Source: Microbispora amethystogenes | GTDB lineage: Bacteria > Actinomycetota > Actinomycetes > Streptosporangiales > Streptosporangiaceae | Direction of reading: 5' to 3' | Assembly (NCBI RefSeq): GCF_016863015.1 | Contig: NZ_BOOB01000020.1 | Location: 1-64,000 of the forward strand | Length of the DNA stretch: 64,000 nucleotides | In this document: piece by piece, positions 36,960 to 47,240 of the stretch | Layout: the number at the start of each line of letters is the position of its first letter | Position numbering within the stretch: the stretch's first letter is position 1 | The notes under the pieces: model-generated | Database searches by the model: none | Told to the model about the DNA's origin: nothing | The model's input: only the letters and a program-made list of their open reading frames with translations | Made by a program: the position numbers and the translations under genes

Positions 36960-37616
36960 GTGATCGAGCCTCCTTACGTCCGAGTCGCCCGGGCCGCGTA
37001 CGACGCGATGGCGGAGGACTACGTCGACTTCACCCGGCACTCGCTGGCCGGCAAGCCCTTCGAACGCGCGATGCTCGCCTCGTACGCCGAGCTCGTGCGG
37101 ACGTCGGGCCTCCCGGGCCCGGTGGCCGAGGTCGGCTGCGGAACCGGCCGGATCACGGCCCACCTGCACGCACTCGGCCTCGACGTCTTCGGCGTCGACC
37201 TGTCGCCGGGGATGATCGCGGTGGCCCGCCGGGATCACCCGCACATCCGGTTCGAGGAAGGCCGCCTCGCGGCCCTGGACATCGCCGACGAGTCCCTGAG
37301 CGGCGTGGTCGCCTGGTATTCGATCATCCACACGCCGCCGGAGGAGCACCCGGCGGTGCTGGCCGAGTTCCACCGGGTGCTGGCGCCCGGCGGTCATCTC
37401 CTGCTCGCCTTCCAGGTCGGCCAGGCCGGCGACGAGCCGTTCCACCTCGCGGAGGCGTTCGGGCATCAGGTGGCGCTCGACTTCCATCGCGTCTCGCCGG
37501 ACCACCTGACCCGGCTGCTGGCCGACGCGGGAGTCCCCGTGATCGCCCGCCTGCTCTGCGAACGCGAGGAGTCCGAACGGACCCCCCAGGCCTACCTCGT
37601 CGCCCGCAAACGCTAG
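36960..37616 (+). CDS. Class I SAM-dependent methyltransferase
   Basis: A 218-residue Methyltransf_11/25-type enzyme. SAM motif VAEVGCGTGR at 55-64, acidic loop FGVDLSPGM, motif post-I SGVVAWYSIIHTPP and a late strand GGHLLLAFQVG. Acceptor unknown. The GTG at 36960 has no Shine-Dalgarno but TAGGGT ends about 8 bases before, so a leaderless mRNA is likely; in-frame residues upstream lie in the terminator and are not credible coding. Confidence 0.85.
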   Translation: MIEPPYVRVARAAYDAMAEDYVDFTRHSLAGKPFERAMLASYAELVRTSGLPGPVAEVGCGTGRITAHLHALGLDVFGVDLSPGMIAVARRDHPHIRFEEGRLAALDIADESLSGVVAWYSIIHTPPEEHPAVLAEFHRVLAPGGHLLLAFQVGQAGDEPFHLAEAFGHQVALDFHRVSPDHLTRLLADAGVPVIARLLCEREESERTPQAYLVARKR

Positions 37617-37626
37617 GGCGTCGCGG

Positions 37627-37872
37627 TCAGGTCCACTCCACGTGGGCCCGTACGGCCCCGGCGTCGTCGACCCAGCCCTTGGACGCCGCGTACTCCAGCA
37701 TCCGGTCGAGCTTGTCCAGCCACTCCGGGTCCCGGCCGTGGTCACCGGCCAGGCGGATGATCTCCTCCCGGGTGAGCCAGACATGGTCCGGGCGCCGGGC
37801 CGTCACCTTGAAGGCGGTGAAGTCCTCCGCGTCGTGAAGAGACCGGGGAGTCAGTTCCGCGTCAAGCCACAC
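37627..37872 (-). CDS. Small hypothetical protein, 81 aa
   Basis: An unrecognised protein with a winged-helix-like pattern (FTAFKVTARRPDHVWLTREE then DPEWLDKLDRMLEYAASKGW). GAGGAGAA stands at good distance before the GTG. It converges on the methyltransferase gene with 10 bp between stops. Confidence 0.65.
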   Translation of the reverse strand: MWLDAELTPRSLHDAEDFTAFKVTARRPDHVWLTREEIIRLAGDHGRDPEWLDKLDRMLEYAASKGWVDDAGAVRAHVEWT

Positions 37873-37962
37873 TGTCTTCTCCTCTGCCGGAGGCGACGAT
37901 CACCGGAGCGACTTTACGCGCTCTCACCCCGGATGAACCGTCCGATCACATTGGTCCCGGGG

Positions 37963-37981
37963 CACCGTTCATGCAACGGTG
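37963..37981. promoter_or_regulatory. Palindrome ahead of the beta-helix gene
   Basis: ACCGTT-N5-AACGGT (37964-37980) within CACCGTT...AACGGTG, about 60 bp before the start at 38042. An operator or an mRNA leader hairpin. Confidence 0.45.
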
Positions 37982-38041
37982 TAACTTTGCACCACATCGC
38001 GCCCTTTGTGGTCGACGCGTATCCGCACGGAAAGACGTCTC

Positions 38042-39049
38042 ATGAGAATCCACGCCACGCTTGTCGGCGCCTTCTTCGTATCCCTGATCGTTCCCGCCGT
38101 GGCGTGGCCGGCGGCCGCGAGCGCTCCCGAACCCGGGTTGGCCCTACCGGCCGGGGCGGACATGATCCGTTGCCCGAAGCCGACCCGGACGGTCGGCAGC
38201 AGCGGTGAGCTGCGCAAGGCGCTCAGGTCGGCACGCCCGGGCGCCGTCATCCGGCTGCGGCCCGGCACCTACCGAGGCAGGTTCGTCGCCCGGACCTCGG
38301 GCACGCCGAAGAAGCCGATCTTCCTGTGCGGCACCGGCCCAGCGGTGCTGGACGGCGGCGGCGTCGGCAAGGGGTACGGCTTCCACCTCGACCGGGCCTC
38401 CTACTGGCGCCTGCTGGGCTTCACCGTCCGGAACAGCCAGAAGGGCGTCATGGCGGACGGCACACGGGGTTCGGTCATCCAGGGCCTCGTCGTCCGCGAC
38501 ATCGGCGACGAGGCGGTGCACCTGCGCGCCTTCAGCAGCGGCAACACCGTCCAGTACAACCTCATCGACAACACCGGCCTGCGTCGCGCGGAGTTCGGCG
38601 AGGGCGTCTACCTCGGCTCGGCGAAGTCGAACTGGGGCCGATACTCCGGCGGGCGGATGGACCGGAGCGACCGGAACGTGGTGCGCGGAAACGTGATCCG
38701 GTCCAGGGCCGAGGCGGTGGACGTCAAGGAGGGCACCCGTGGGGGCCGCATCATCGGCAACCACTTCGAGGGGTCGGCGCTCGTCGCCGCGACCGCCGAC
38801 TCCTGGGTCGACGTCAAGGGCAACGGCTACCTGATCGAGGGCAACTCCGGCATCGACACGCCGGTGGACGGCTTCCAGACCCACGAGCTCGTCGACGGCT
38901 GGGGCACCGGCAACGTCTTCCGGAAGAACACCATGAATCTCAGGGGTGCCTCCGGAGTCGGCATCAACGACACGGTGGGCGGCAACCGGATCACCTGCGA
39001 CAACAAGGCCGTCGGCGGCCGTCTCACCAAGAACGGCAGGTGTTCCTGA
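38042..39049 (+). CDS. Secreted right-handed beta-helix protein
   Basis: A 335-residue exported protein: signal peptide about 1-28 (MRIHATLVGAFFVSLIVPAV then WPAAASA). The first module (GELRKALRSARPGAVIRLRPG then TYRGRF) is the usual start of parallel beta-helix proteins of the polysaccharide-lyase/pectate-lyase-like group, followed by rungs such as NTVQYNLIDNTG, NVVRGNVIRSRAEAVDVKEG and GYLIEGNSG. Cysteines sit near both ends. A polysaccharide ligand is likely; the catalytic residues of a specific lyase family were not identified. GGAAAG precedes the ATG. Confidence 0.82.
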   Translation: MRIHATLVGAFFVSLIVPAVAWPAAASAPEPGLALPAGADMIRCPKPTRTVGSSGELRKALRSARPGAVIRLRPGTYRGRFVARTSGTPKKPIFLCGTGPAVLDGGGVGKGYGFHLDRASYWRLLGFTVRNSQKGVMADGTRGSVIQGLVVRDIGDEAVHLRAFSSGNTVQYNLIDNTGLRRAEFGEGVYLGSAKSNWGRYSGGRMDRSDRNVVRGNVIRSRAEAVDVKEGTRGGRIIGNHFEGSALVAATADSWVDVKGNGYLIEGNSGIDTPVDGFQTHELVDGWGTGNVFRKNTMNLRGASGVGINDTVGGNRITCDNKAVGGRLTKNGRCS

Positions 39050-39126
39050 CGCCTCCGGGCGCCACACCTCACCTGCCCACGCCTCACCGACCCGCGTCAT
39101 AGACCGGCGTCTTACCGACCCGCGTC

Positions 39127-39693
39127 CTACTGGCCCACGCGGCCGTCGACGCACTCCCGCAGCAGGTCCGCGTGGCCGCAGTGCCGGGCGTACTCCTCGA
39201 TCCGGTGCACCAGCAGGTCCCGGACGGGGATGGCGTCCTTCCCCAGACGCACGCCGAGATCCGGGTGCTCGGCCAGCGCGGCGTCGGTGGCCGCCTGCTC
39301 GCGGGCGAGGTCGGCGTACGCGGCGTCGACCACCGCCTGATCGGCGACCGCTCCGCCGAAGTCCCCACCCGGGCCGTACAGCTTCGGCAGCGGGTCGCCG
39401 GGCAGGATCCAGCCGCGCCAGTCCCGCTCCACCTCGGCGAGGTGCCGGAGCAGGCCGAGCAGCGACATCGTCGACGGCGGCACCGACCGGCGGGCCAGTT
39501 GCTCCGCGCTGAGACCCTCGCACTTCATCAGCAGGGTCAGCCGGTAGTTCTTCAGGTAGTCCCGCAGTGTGGCCAGTTCGCCTTCCGGACTGGCTTCGGC
39601 GTTCTCGCGGGGATCGTCAGCCGGATCCACCCACATGTCCGAATAGACGGTCGCCTGAGTCCACCGCTGGGGTTCGTCGCTCATCGTGCTCAT
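39127..39693 (-). CDS. DinB/DUF664-family protein
   Basis: A 188-residue four-helix-bundle protein of the DinB superfamily, relatives of which are thiol-dependent metal enzymes. LRDYLKNYRLTLLMKCEGLS, SLLGLLRHLAEVERDWRGW and IEEYARHCGHADLLRE supply the three conserved histidine positions expected to bind a metal. Substrate unknown; some relatives use mycothiol. GGGGGA supports the ATG at 39693; the in-frame stretch upstream is less likely. Confidence 0.87.
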   Translation of the reverse strand: MSTMSDEPQRWTQATVYSDMWVDPADDPRENAEASPEGELATLRDYLKNYRLTLLMKCEGLSAEQLARRSVPPSTMSLLGLLRHLAEVERDWRGWILPGDPLPKLYGPGGDFGGAVADQAVVDAAYADLAREQAATDAALAEHPDLGVRLGKDAIPVRDLLVHRIEEYARHCGHADLLRECVDGRVGQ

Positions 39694-39796
39694 GCTGCTC
39701 CCCCGGTCACCCGTCCCGCCAGCGATTTTCCTCGCCACTGCCCGCAGACCGGCAACCGCCGGCATGGGCTGGTGTCCCTCATAGAACCGACCGGAA

Positions 39797-40222
39797 CTAG
39801 GGAAGCAGAGTCAGCGTGAGACAGTGGCGAGGGCGGACGACAGAGAAGTCGCGGCGGTCGAGGGTGGCGATCCGCCGTACGCCGAGACGTTCGGCCATCG
39901 CGATCACCGAAGCGTCGGCGGGATCGAGGCGTAGGGCCGGATAGGCGCGCACCAGTTCGGCCATGCGATTCACATCCGCGGGAGTGAGGGAGACAAGGCT
40001 GAAGCCGCCGGTGCTCGTGGTGGTGTGAAGGTGATCGAGGAAAGCCGCGTGAGTCAAAGGTCCACCGTACTTGTTGATCAGCCGGCAAGCCTCGATCAGA
40101 ACAGGTACGGGTAGTAGAAGCGGCCCGGGAAGCTCTTCCAAGAGGCGTACGCACACTTGGTGGTGCTTGTCGCCGCGGTGAGCGGCGGCCACGAGCGGGC
40201 CGGTATCAAGCAGGGTTCTCAC
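39797..40222 (-). CDS. PIN-domain ribonuclease toxin (VapC-type)
   Basis: A 141-residue PIN domain that cleaves RNA when free of its antitoxin. The acidic active site is visible: Asp6 in LLDTGPLVA, Glu44 in VLIEACRL, Asp100/Asp103 in RLDPADASVIA and Asp122 in TLDRRDF. Its GTG overlaps the preceding stop as GTGA, the usual coupling of antitoxin to toxin. RNA target unknown. Confidence 0.9.
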   Translation of the reverse strand: MRTLLDTGPLVAAAHRGDKHHQVCVRLLEELPGPLLLPVPVLIEACRLINKYGGPLTHAAFLDHLHTTTSTGGFSLVSLTPADVNRMAELVRAYPALRLDPADASVIAMAERLGVRRIATLDRRDFSVVRPRHCLTLTLLP

Positions 40223-40503
40223 GCTCGACTAGTAAAGTGCTCATGAAGATAGTCTTCAGCGCGTTCCGCCAAATCGGCAGGGCCGTCGTCGAGAATTCCC
40301 GCGAACAGGATGCGTCGGCGCGCTTCTCGTGCGGGGACGGGCGCTTCTTCGACGTCGGCAGATTCGCGACCGGGCGTGAACGTACCGGGTATGTAGCTGG
40401 ACAATTCAGGATCAATCTCGACCAAATGCAGCAGGCGCCGCGCCTGGTGGGCAGGGAGCCTGTCGACCAGGTCATGCAGTCCGTCATGCGCGGGAGACGC
40501 CAC
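40219..40503 (-). CDS. Putative antitoxin of the PIN toxin
   Basis: A 94-residue protein encoded immediately before the PIN toxin. LHDLVDRLPAHQARRLLHLV resembles the helix at the start of small antitoxins, and the acidic end (DLAERAEDYLHEHF) could wrap the toxin. No ribbon-helix-helix or AbrB domain was clearly recognised, so the family is open. The GTG at 40503 has a weak GAGG before it; a GTG at 40521 is an alternative. Confidence 0.7.
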   Translation of the reverse strand: MASPAHDGLHDLVDRLPAHQARRLLHLVEIDPELSSYIPGTFTPGRESADVEEAPVPAREARRRILFAGILDDGPADLAERAEDYLHEHFTSRA

Positions 40504-40646
40504 ACCTCGAGTGTACGACACGCCTGGTCGGACGGGCGGAGTTCGGGAGATGGCTGAGCGTGCCGTCCGCGCCGTCGAATTTCGAGCGATTCGAAGACTG
40601 CGCCGCGTTTCGAGTCCCGGCTCCTGACCAGGTCGGCACCCCAAGG

Positions 40647-40685
40647 CCGAGGCCCTTCCGGACGGGGTGTCCGGAAGGGCCTCGG
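40647..40685. terminator. Perfect 16-bp hairpin after purL
   Basis: CCGAGGCCCTTCCGGA (40647-40662) with TCCGGAAGGGCCTCGG (40670-40685), loop of 7. It lies just beyond the purL stop and has no U-run. Confidence 0.8.
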
Positions 40686-40692
40686 GTAACGA

Positions 40693-42948
<2,256 letters not shown>

Positions 42949-42971
42949 TGGTCGCTCACCGCTCCCGGTCA

Positions 42972-43655
42972 TCACGCGTTCACCAGTCTCTTGAGGATCG
43001 AGGTGAAGAAGCCGCGGCCGTCCACGCTCGGCGCGCCGGTCAGGTCCTCGACCGCGTGCTCGGGGTGGGGCATGAGGCCGACGACGTTCCCGGCCTCGTT
43101 GGCGATCCCCGCGATGTCGTTGAGCGAGCCGTTGGGGTTGCCGCCGGCGTAGCGGAAGACCACCCGGCCCTCGCCCTCCAGCGCCGCCAGCGTGGCGGCG
43201 TCGGCGACGTAGCGGCCCTCGCCGTGCTTGATCGGCAGCACGATCTCCTGGCCGTCCGCGAAGTCCGAGGTCCAGGCCGTACGCGTGCTCTCGACGCGGA
43301 TGCGCTGGTCGCGGCAGATGTAGTGCAGGCCCTCGTTACGGGTCAGCGCGCCCGGCAGCAGGTGCGCCTCACAGAGGATCTGGAAGCCGTTGCAGGTGCC
43401 GAGCACGGGCAGCCCGGCCTGCGCGGCCGGGATCAGCTCGGTCATGAGGGGGGAGAACCGGGAGATCGCCCCACAGCGAAGGTAGTCGCCGTAGGAGAAC
43501 CCGCCGGGCAGGAAGACGGCGTCGACGCCCTTGAGGTCGTGGTCGGCGTGCCACAGCGGCACGGCCTCCGCTCCGGCCAGCCGTACGGCTCGCGCGGCAT
43601 CCTGGTCGTCGAGTGTTCCGGGGAAGGTGACGACGCCCACCCGGGCAGCGCTCAT
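42972..43655 (-). CDS. purQ: Phosphoribosylformylglycinamidine synthase subunit I (glutaminase)
   Basis: A 227-residue class I glutamine amidotransferase feeding ammonia to PurL. The nucleophile cysteine is in [10 protein letters not shown], the His-Glu pair in [11 protein letters not shown], and the family start is [25 protein letters not shown] precedes the ATG at 43655. Length is normal. It is 23 bp from purL. Confidence 0.97.
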   Translation of the reverse strand: MSAARVGVVTFPGTLDDQDAARAVRLAGAEAVPLWHADHDLKGVDAVFLPGGFSYGDYLRCGAISRFSPLMTELIPAAQAGLPVLGTCNGFQILCEAHLLPGALTRNEGLHYICRDQRIRVESTRTAWTSDFADGQEIVLPIKHGEGRYVADAATLAALEGEGRVVFRYAGGNPNGSLNDIAGIANEAGNVVGLMPHPEHAVEDLTGAPSVDGRGFFTSILKRLVNA

Positions 43656-43849
43656 GACTGTGTTCCCTCCAAGGATCGCCGCCAGGCCGGACGTCACCGT
43701 CTCATGTGCCGGACGGCGGTCAGTGGCGGTACACCTCAGAGTATCGGAGCCGCCAAATCAGCCGCTCTGGCGGAGCCCCGAACCGATCGGGCCGCGTCAT
43801 GCGCCACACCTGCCGCGCCGTGCGCCGGCGCGGCCGGTGGCCGGAGCCT

Positions 43850-44299
43850 TCAGACCCCGGCCAGGTGGCGGTCGAGAGTGAGATGGTGGGCGATGGCGTC
43901 CTCGGCCCAGTCGAGCTCCTTGCACATCCGCACGGTCGTGCCGCGGCCGGGCGTGATGTCGAAGGACAGGTCGTCCAGGACGGCCCGCATGATCAGGATT
44001 CCTCTGCCGTGCTCGGTCTCCGCCGGCGGGTGCTGCCGGGGGATCATGTGCAGCCCCTGGCCGCCGTCGGCGACGCGCAACTCACATCGGCCGTTGCCGA
44101 TCGTGGCCATGACCTCGTAACGGTTGGCCGGTCCACCGTGCCTGACGGCGTTGGCGCACGCCTCGGACGTGGCCAGGAGTATGTCGGACACGCACTCCTC
44201 GGTCACCCCGAGCGACCGGAGCGCGTTCCCCACCACACGGCGGACCATCGGGATGCCGATCGCATCCCTCGGCATGGCCAGCGAGAACTCAATATCCAC
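43850..44299 (-). CDS. RsbW-like ATP-binding regulatory kinase
   Basis: A 149-residue GHKL ATPase of the anti-sigma/serine-kinase (RsbW/SpoIIAB) type: ATSEACANAVRHG is the N box, VADGGQGLHM the G1 box and GRGILIMRAVLDDLSF the G2 region with its ATP lid. Such proteins phosphorylate STAS antagonists or act as sensors in actinomycetes. It lies between purS and purQ on the same strand, an unexpected place. Its partner is unknown. Confidence 0.9.
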   Translation of the reverse strand: MDIEFSLAMPRDAIGIPMVRRVVGNALRSLGVTEECVSDILLATSEACANAVRHGGPANRYEVMATIGNGRCELRVADGGQGLHMIPRQHPPAETEHGRGILIMRAVLDDLSFDITPGRGTTVRMCKELDWAEDAIAHHLTLDRHLAGV

Positions 44300-44472
44300 C
44301 GGACCCCTCCCCGGTGTCGAAGGTCACCACGGTAGGCTTCCCCGATGAATCAGGGCTAACCGCAAAATCACGGTCCTGTTATTCGGGGCGTGCCTCATGG
44401 GTGGGTTTAAGACGACCTATGTCCCATTTACGAGGGAGAAGTCAGGGGCACGGCTGTGTGAAATGCACCACT

Positions 44473-44718
44473 TCACTCCGCGATGCTGATCGCGAAGTCC
44501 TCGATCACCGTGTTGGCCAGCAGGGTTTCGGCCATCTTTCGGACCTCCGAAAGGGCGGCCTCGTCGGCGGGCCCGTCCAGCTCCAGCTCGAACCGCTTGC
44601 CCTGCCGCACCTCGGAGACCCCGGAGAAGCCGAGCCGCGGCAGCGCCCGGGCGATCGCCTGGCCCTGCGGGTCGAGGATCTCCGGCTTGAGCATGACGTC
44701 GACGATGACGCGCGCCAC
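44473..44718 (-). CDS. purS: Phosphoribosylformylglycinamidine synthase subunit PurS
   Basis: An 81-residue bridging subunit holding PurL and PurQ together. VARVIVDVMLKPEILDPQG then ALPRLGFSGVSEVRQGKRFE is diagnostic. GGAGGC precedes the GTG at 44718. An in-frame run upstream is GC-rich noncoding sequence. Confidence 0.95.
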   Translation of the reverse strand: MARVIVDVMLKPEILDPQGQAIARALPRLGFSGVSEVRQGKRFELELDGPADEAALSEVRKMAETLLANTVIEDFAISIAE

Positions 44719-45164
44719 GATGTGCCTCCAATTTCGGGTGGACCCGCCGGCTTTCGGGGGCCCGCCAACTTCAGGTGGGTCCGTTTTCGGGGTCAAGCCT
44801 AGTGGCGGCCCGGCGACGCGCTCGCGACGGGCCGCGCGGCGGGCCACGCAGTCCCGCGACGGGCCGCGCCGCGGGTCATGCGACGTGGGCCACACAGTCC
44901 CGCGACGGGCCGCGCCGCGGGTCATGCGACGGGCCACGCGAAGGACGTGGCCGCGAGGCGGAGGGGTGTGGCGCCTCACACCCCGGGAATCGGAGAGGTG
45001 TGGACAGGAGGAGGCGGGGTCTTGCGCGTAGGGGTGTGAGTTCTGCCACGATGTCCGCATATGCGACCGGTCGCCCCACCCCCGCGACCGTGCGCCGACC
45101 CTATCCGGCCCTCCGGCGGTGGCGACCCCACCTGTGGGGGGCAAGAGACGCACAGGAGCGGCAT
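44719..45164. repeat. Intergenic tandem repeats between purS and the E1 operon
   Basis: Copies of a 44-46 bp unit starting GGGCCAC at 44841, 44887 and (partial) 44931, and containing CAGTCCCGCGACGGGCCGCG. Beyond it, GGGGTGTG-N6-CACACCCC (44963-44984) is a hairpin. The region separates two divergent operons and must hold both promoters; none is obvious. Confidence 0.75.
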
Positions 45165-46256
45165 GTGACAGCCCACGCCCCTCGCGGTGCCGACGCACCC
45201 CCGGAGCTCGTCCAACTGCTCACCCCCGAGGGAGAGCGGGTCGAGCATCCCGACTACGACATCGAGCTGACCGCCGAAGAGGTCCGCTCCCTCTATCGCG
45301 ACCTGGTCCTCGTACGCCGCATCGACCTGGAGGCCGTCGCGCTCCAGCGGCAGGGCGAGCTCGGCCTCTGGGCGTCCCTGCTCGGGCAGGAGGCCGCGCA
45401 GGTCGGGTCGGGCCGGGCGCTCACCGGCGCCGACATGGCCTTCCCCACCTACCGTGAGCACGGCGTGGCCTGGTGCCGCGACGTCGACCCGGTCAACCTG
45501 CTCGCGCTGTTCCGCGGCGTGAACAACGGCGGGTGGAACCCGGCCGAGCACAACTTCCACCTCTACACGATCGTCATCGGCTCCCAGACCCTGCACGCGG
45601 TCGGCTACGCCATGGGCATCCAGCGCGACGGCGGGGACTCCGCGGCGATCGTCTACTTCGGCGACGGCGCGACCTCCCAGGGCGACGTGAACGAGTCCTT
45701 CATCTGGGCCTCGGTGTTCAACGCCCCGGTGGTGTTCTTCTGCCAGAACAACCAGTGGGCGATCTCCGAGCCGCTGGAGAAGCAGTCGAAGATCCCCCTC
45801 TACAAGAGGGCGTCGGGCTTCGGCTTCCCCGGCATCCGGGTCGACGGCAACGACGTGTTCGCCTGCCTGGCCGTGACCCGCGCCGCGCTGCGGAACGCCC
45901 GCGAGGGACAGGGCCCGACCCTGATCGAGGCGTTCACCTACCGGATGGGCGCGCACACCACCTCCGACGACCCCACCCGCTACCGCCTCGCGAACGAGCT
46001 GGAGGCCTGGAAGCTGAAGGACCCCATCGAGCGGGTCAAGGCGTACCTGTTCAAGAACGAGCTCGCCGACCAGGAGTTCTTCGAGAAGGTCGACGCGGAG
46101 GCCGACGCGCTCGGCAAGGACGTGCGCGACCGGTGCCTCGCGCTGCCCGACCCGCCGCCCGGGGCTATCTTTGATCACGTGTACGCGGGCGCCCACGCAC
46201 TCCTCGACGAGGAACGCGAGCAGTATCTGACCTACCTGGCGGGATTCGAGCGATGA
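45165..46256 (+). CDS. 2-oxoacid dehydrogenase E1, alpha subunit
   Basis: A 363-residue thiamine-diphosphate enzyme subunit that decarboxylates a 2-oxoacid. The TPP motif runs GDGATSQGDVNESFIWA to FFCQNNQWAIS; the earlier YREHGVAW and later TYRMGAHTTSDDP match E1 alpha. Separate alpha and beta subunits are typical of branched-chain oxoacid dehydrogenase (BkdA) and some pyruvate enzymes. Branched-chain use is favoured by the family's habit and by vdh elsewhere in the window. The GTG has CAGGAGCG upstream. ATGA overlap with the beta gene. Confidence 0.92.
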   Translation: MTAHAPRGADAPPELVQLLTPEGERVEHPDYDIELTAEEVRSLYRDLVLVRRIDLEAVALQRQGELGLWASLLGQEAAQVGSGRALTGADMAFPTYREHGVAWCRDVDPVNLLALFRGVNNGGWNPAEHNFHLYTIVIGSQTLHAVGYAMGIQRDGGDSAAIVYFGDGATSQGDVNESFIWASVFNAPVVFFCQNNQWAISEPLEKQSKIPLYKRASGFGFPGIRVDGNDVFACLAVTRAALRNAREGQGPTLIEAFTYRMGAHTTSDDPTRYRLANELEAWKLKDPIERVKAYLFKNELADQEFFEKVDAEADALGKDVRDRCLALPDPPPGAIFDHVYAGAHALLDEEREQYLTYLAGFER

Positions 46257-47227
46257 CCACACTGACTCTCGCCAAGGCGTTGAACGAGGGACTGCGCCGC
46301 TCGATGGAGGACGACGCCAAGGTCCTCCTGATGGGAGAGGACGTCGGCAAGCTCGGCGGCGTCTTCCGGGTGACCGACGGCCTGCAGAAGGACTTCGGCG
46401 AGGACCGCGTGATCGACACGCCGCTCGCCGAGTCGGGGATCATCGGCACGGCGATCGGCCTGGCCCTGCGCGGTTACCGGCCCATCTGCGAGATCCAGTT
46501 CGACGGGTTCGTGTTCCCCGCCGCCGACCAGATCATCACGCAGCTCGCCAAGATGCCGCTGCGGTCGCTCGGCACGCTGAAGCTGCCGGTGGTCGTGCGC
46601 ATCCCCTGCGGCGGCGGCATCGGGGCGGTCGAGCACCACTCCGAGTCGCCGGAGGTGTACTTCACCCACACCGCCGGCCTGCGGGTGGTCGCGTGCTCCA
46701 ACCCCGCCGACGCGTACACCATGATCCAGGACGCGGTCCGCTGCGACGACCCGATCATCTTCTTCGAGCCCAAGCGCCGTTACTGGGACAAGGCCGAGGT
46801 GGACCTCGCCGCTCCCGGCCTGCCGCTCGACCGCGCCCGCGTCGTACGGCCCGGCCGGGACGTCACGCTCGTGGCGTACGGGCCGATGGTGAAGACCTGC
46901 CTGGAGGCCGCCGCGGCGGCCGAGGAGGAGGGACGGGACATCGAGGTGATCGACCTGCGCTCGCTCAACCCCCTGGACGCCGAGGTGCTGACCGAGTCGG
47001 TGACGCGGACCGGCCGCTGCGTGGTCGTCCACGAGGCCCCGGTCTTCACCGGGTTCGGGGCCGAGATCGCGGCGCGGGTCACCGAGCGCTGCTTCTACCA
47101 CCTGGAGGCCCCGGTGCTGCGGGTGGGCGGGTTCTCCACGCCGTACCCGCCGTCCCGGCTGGAGGAGCACTACCTGCCCGACCTCGACCGGGTGCTCGAC
47201 GCCGTCGACCGCTCGTTCGCGTACTGA
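46253..47227 (+). CDS. 2-oxoacid dehydrogenase E1, beta subunit
   Basis: A 324-residue partner of the alpha subunit, contributing to the TPP and substrate site. Typical segments: ALNEGLRRSMEDDAKVLLMG, EDVGKLGGVFRVT, DTPLAESGIIGTAIGLA, PCGGGIGAVEHHSES and DLRSLNPLD. It overlaps the alpha stop by 4 bp and is followed after 13 bp by the E2 gene. Confidence 0.95.
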   Translation: MTTLTLAKALNEGLRRSMEDDAKVLLMGEDVGKLGGVFRVTDGLQKDFGEDRVIDTPLAESGIIGTAIGLALRGYRPICEIQFDGFVFPAADQIITQLAKMPLRSLGTLKLPVVVRIPCGGGIGAVEHHSESPEVYFTHTAGLRVVACSNPADAYTMIQDAVRCDDPIIFFEPKRRYWDKAEVDLAAPGLPLDRARVVRPGRDVTLVAYGPMVKTCLEAAAAAEEEGRDIEVIDLRSLNPLDAEVLTESVTRTGRCVVVHEAPVFTGFGAEIAARVTERCFYHLEAPVLRVGGFSTPYPPSRLEEHYLPDLDRVLDAVDRSFAY

Positions 47228-47240
47228 GGGGAGAGATCTG

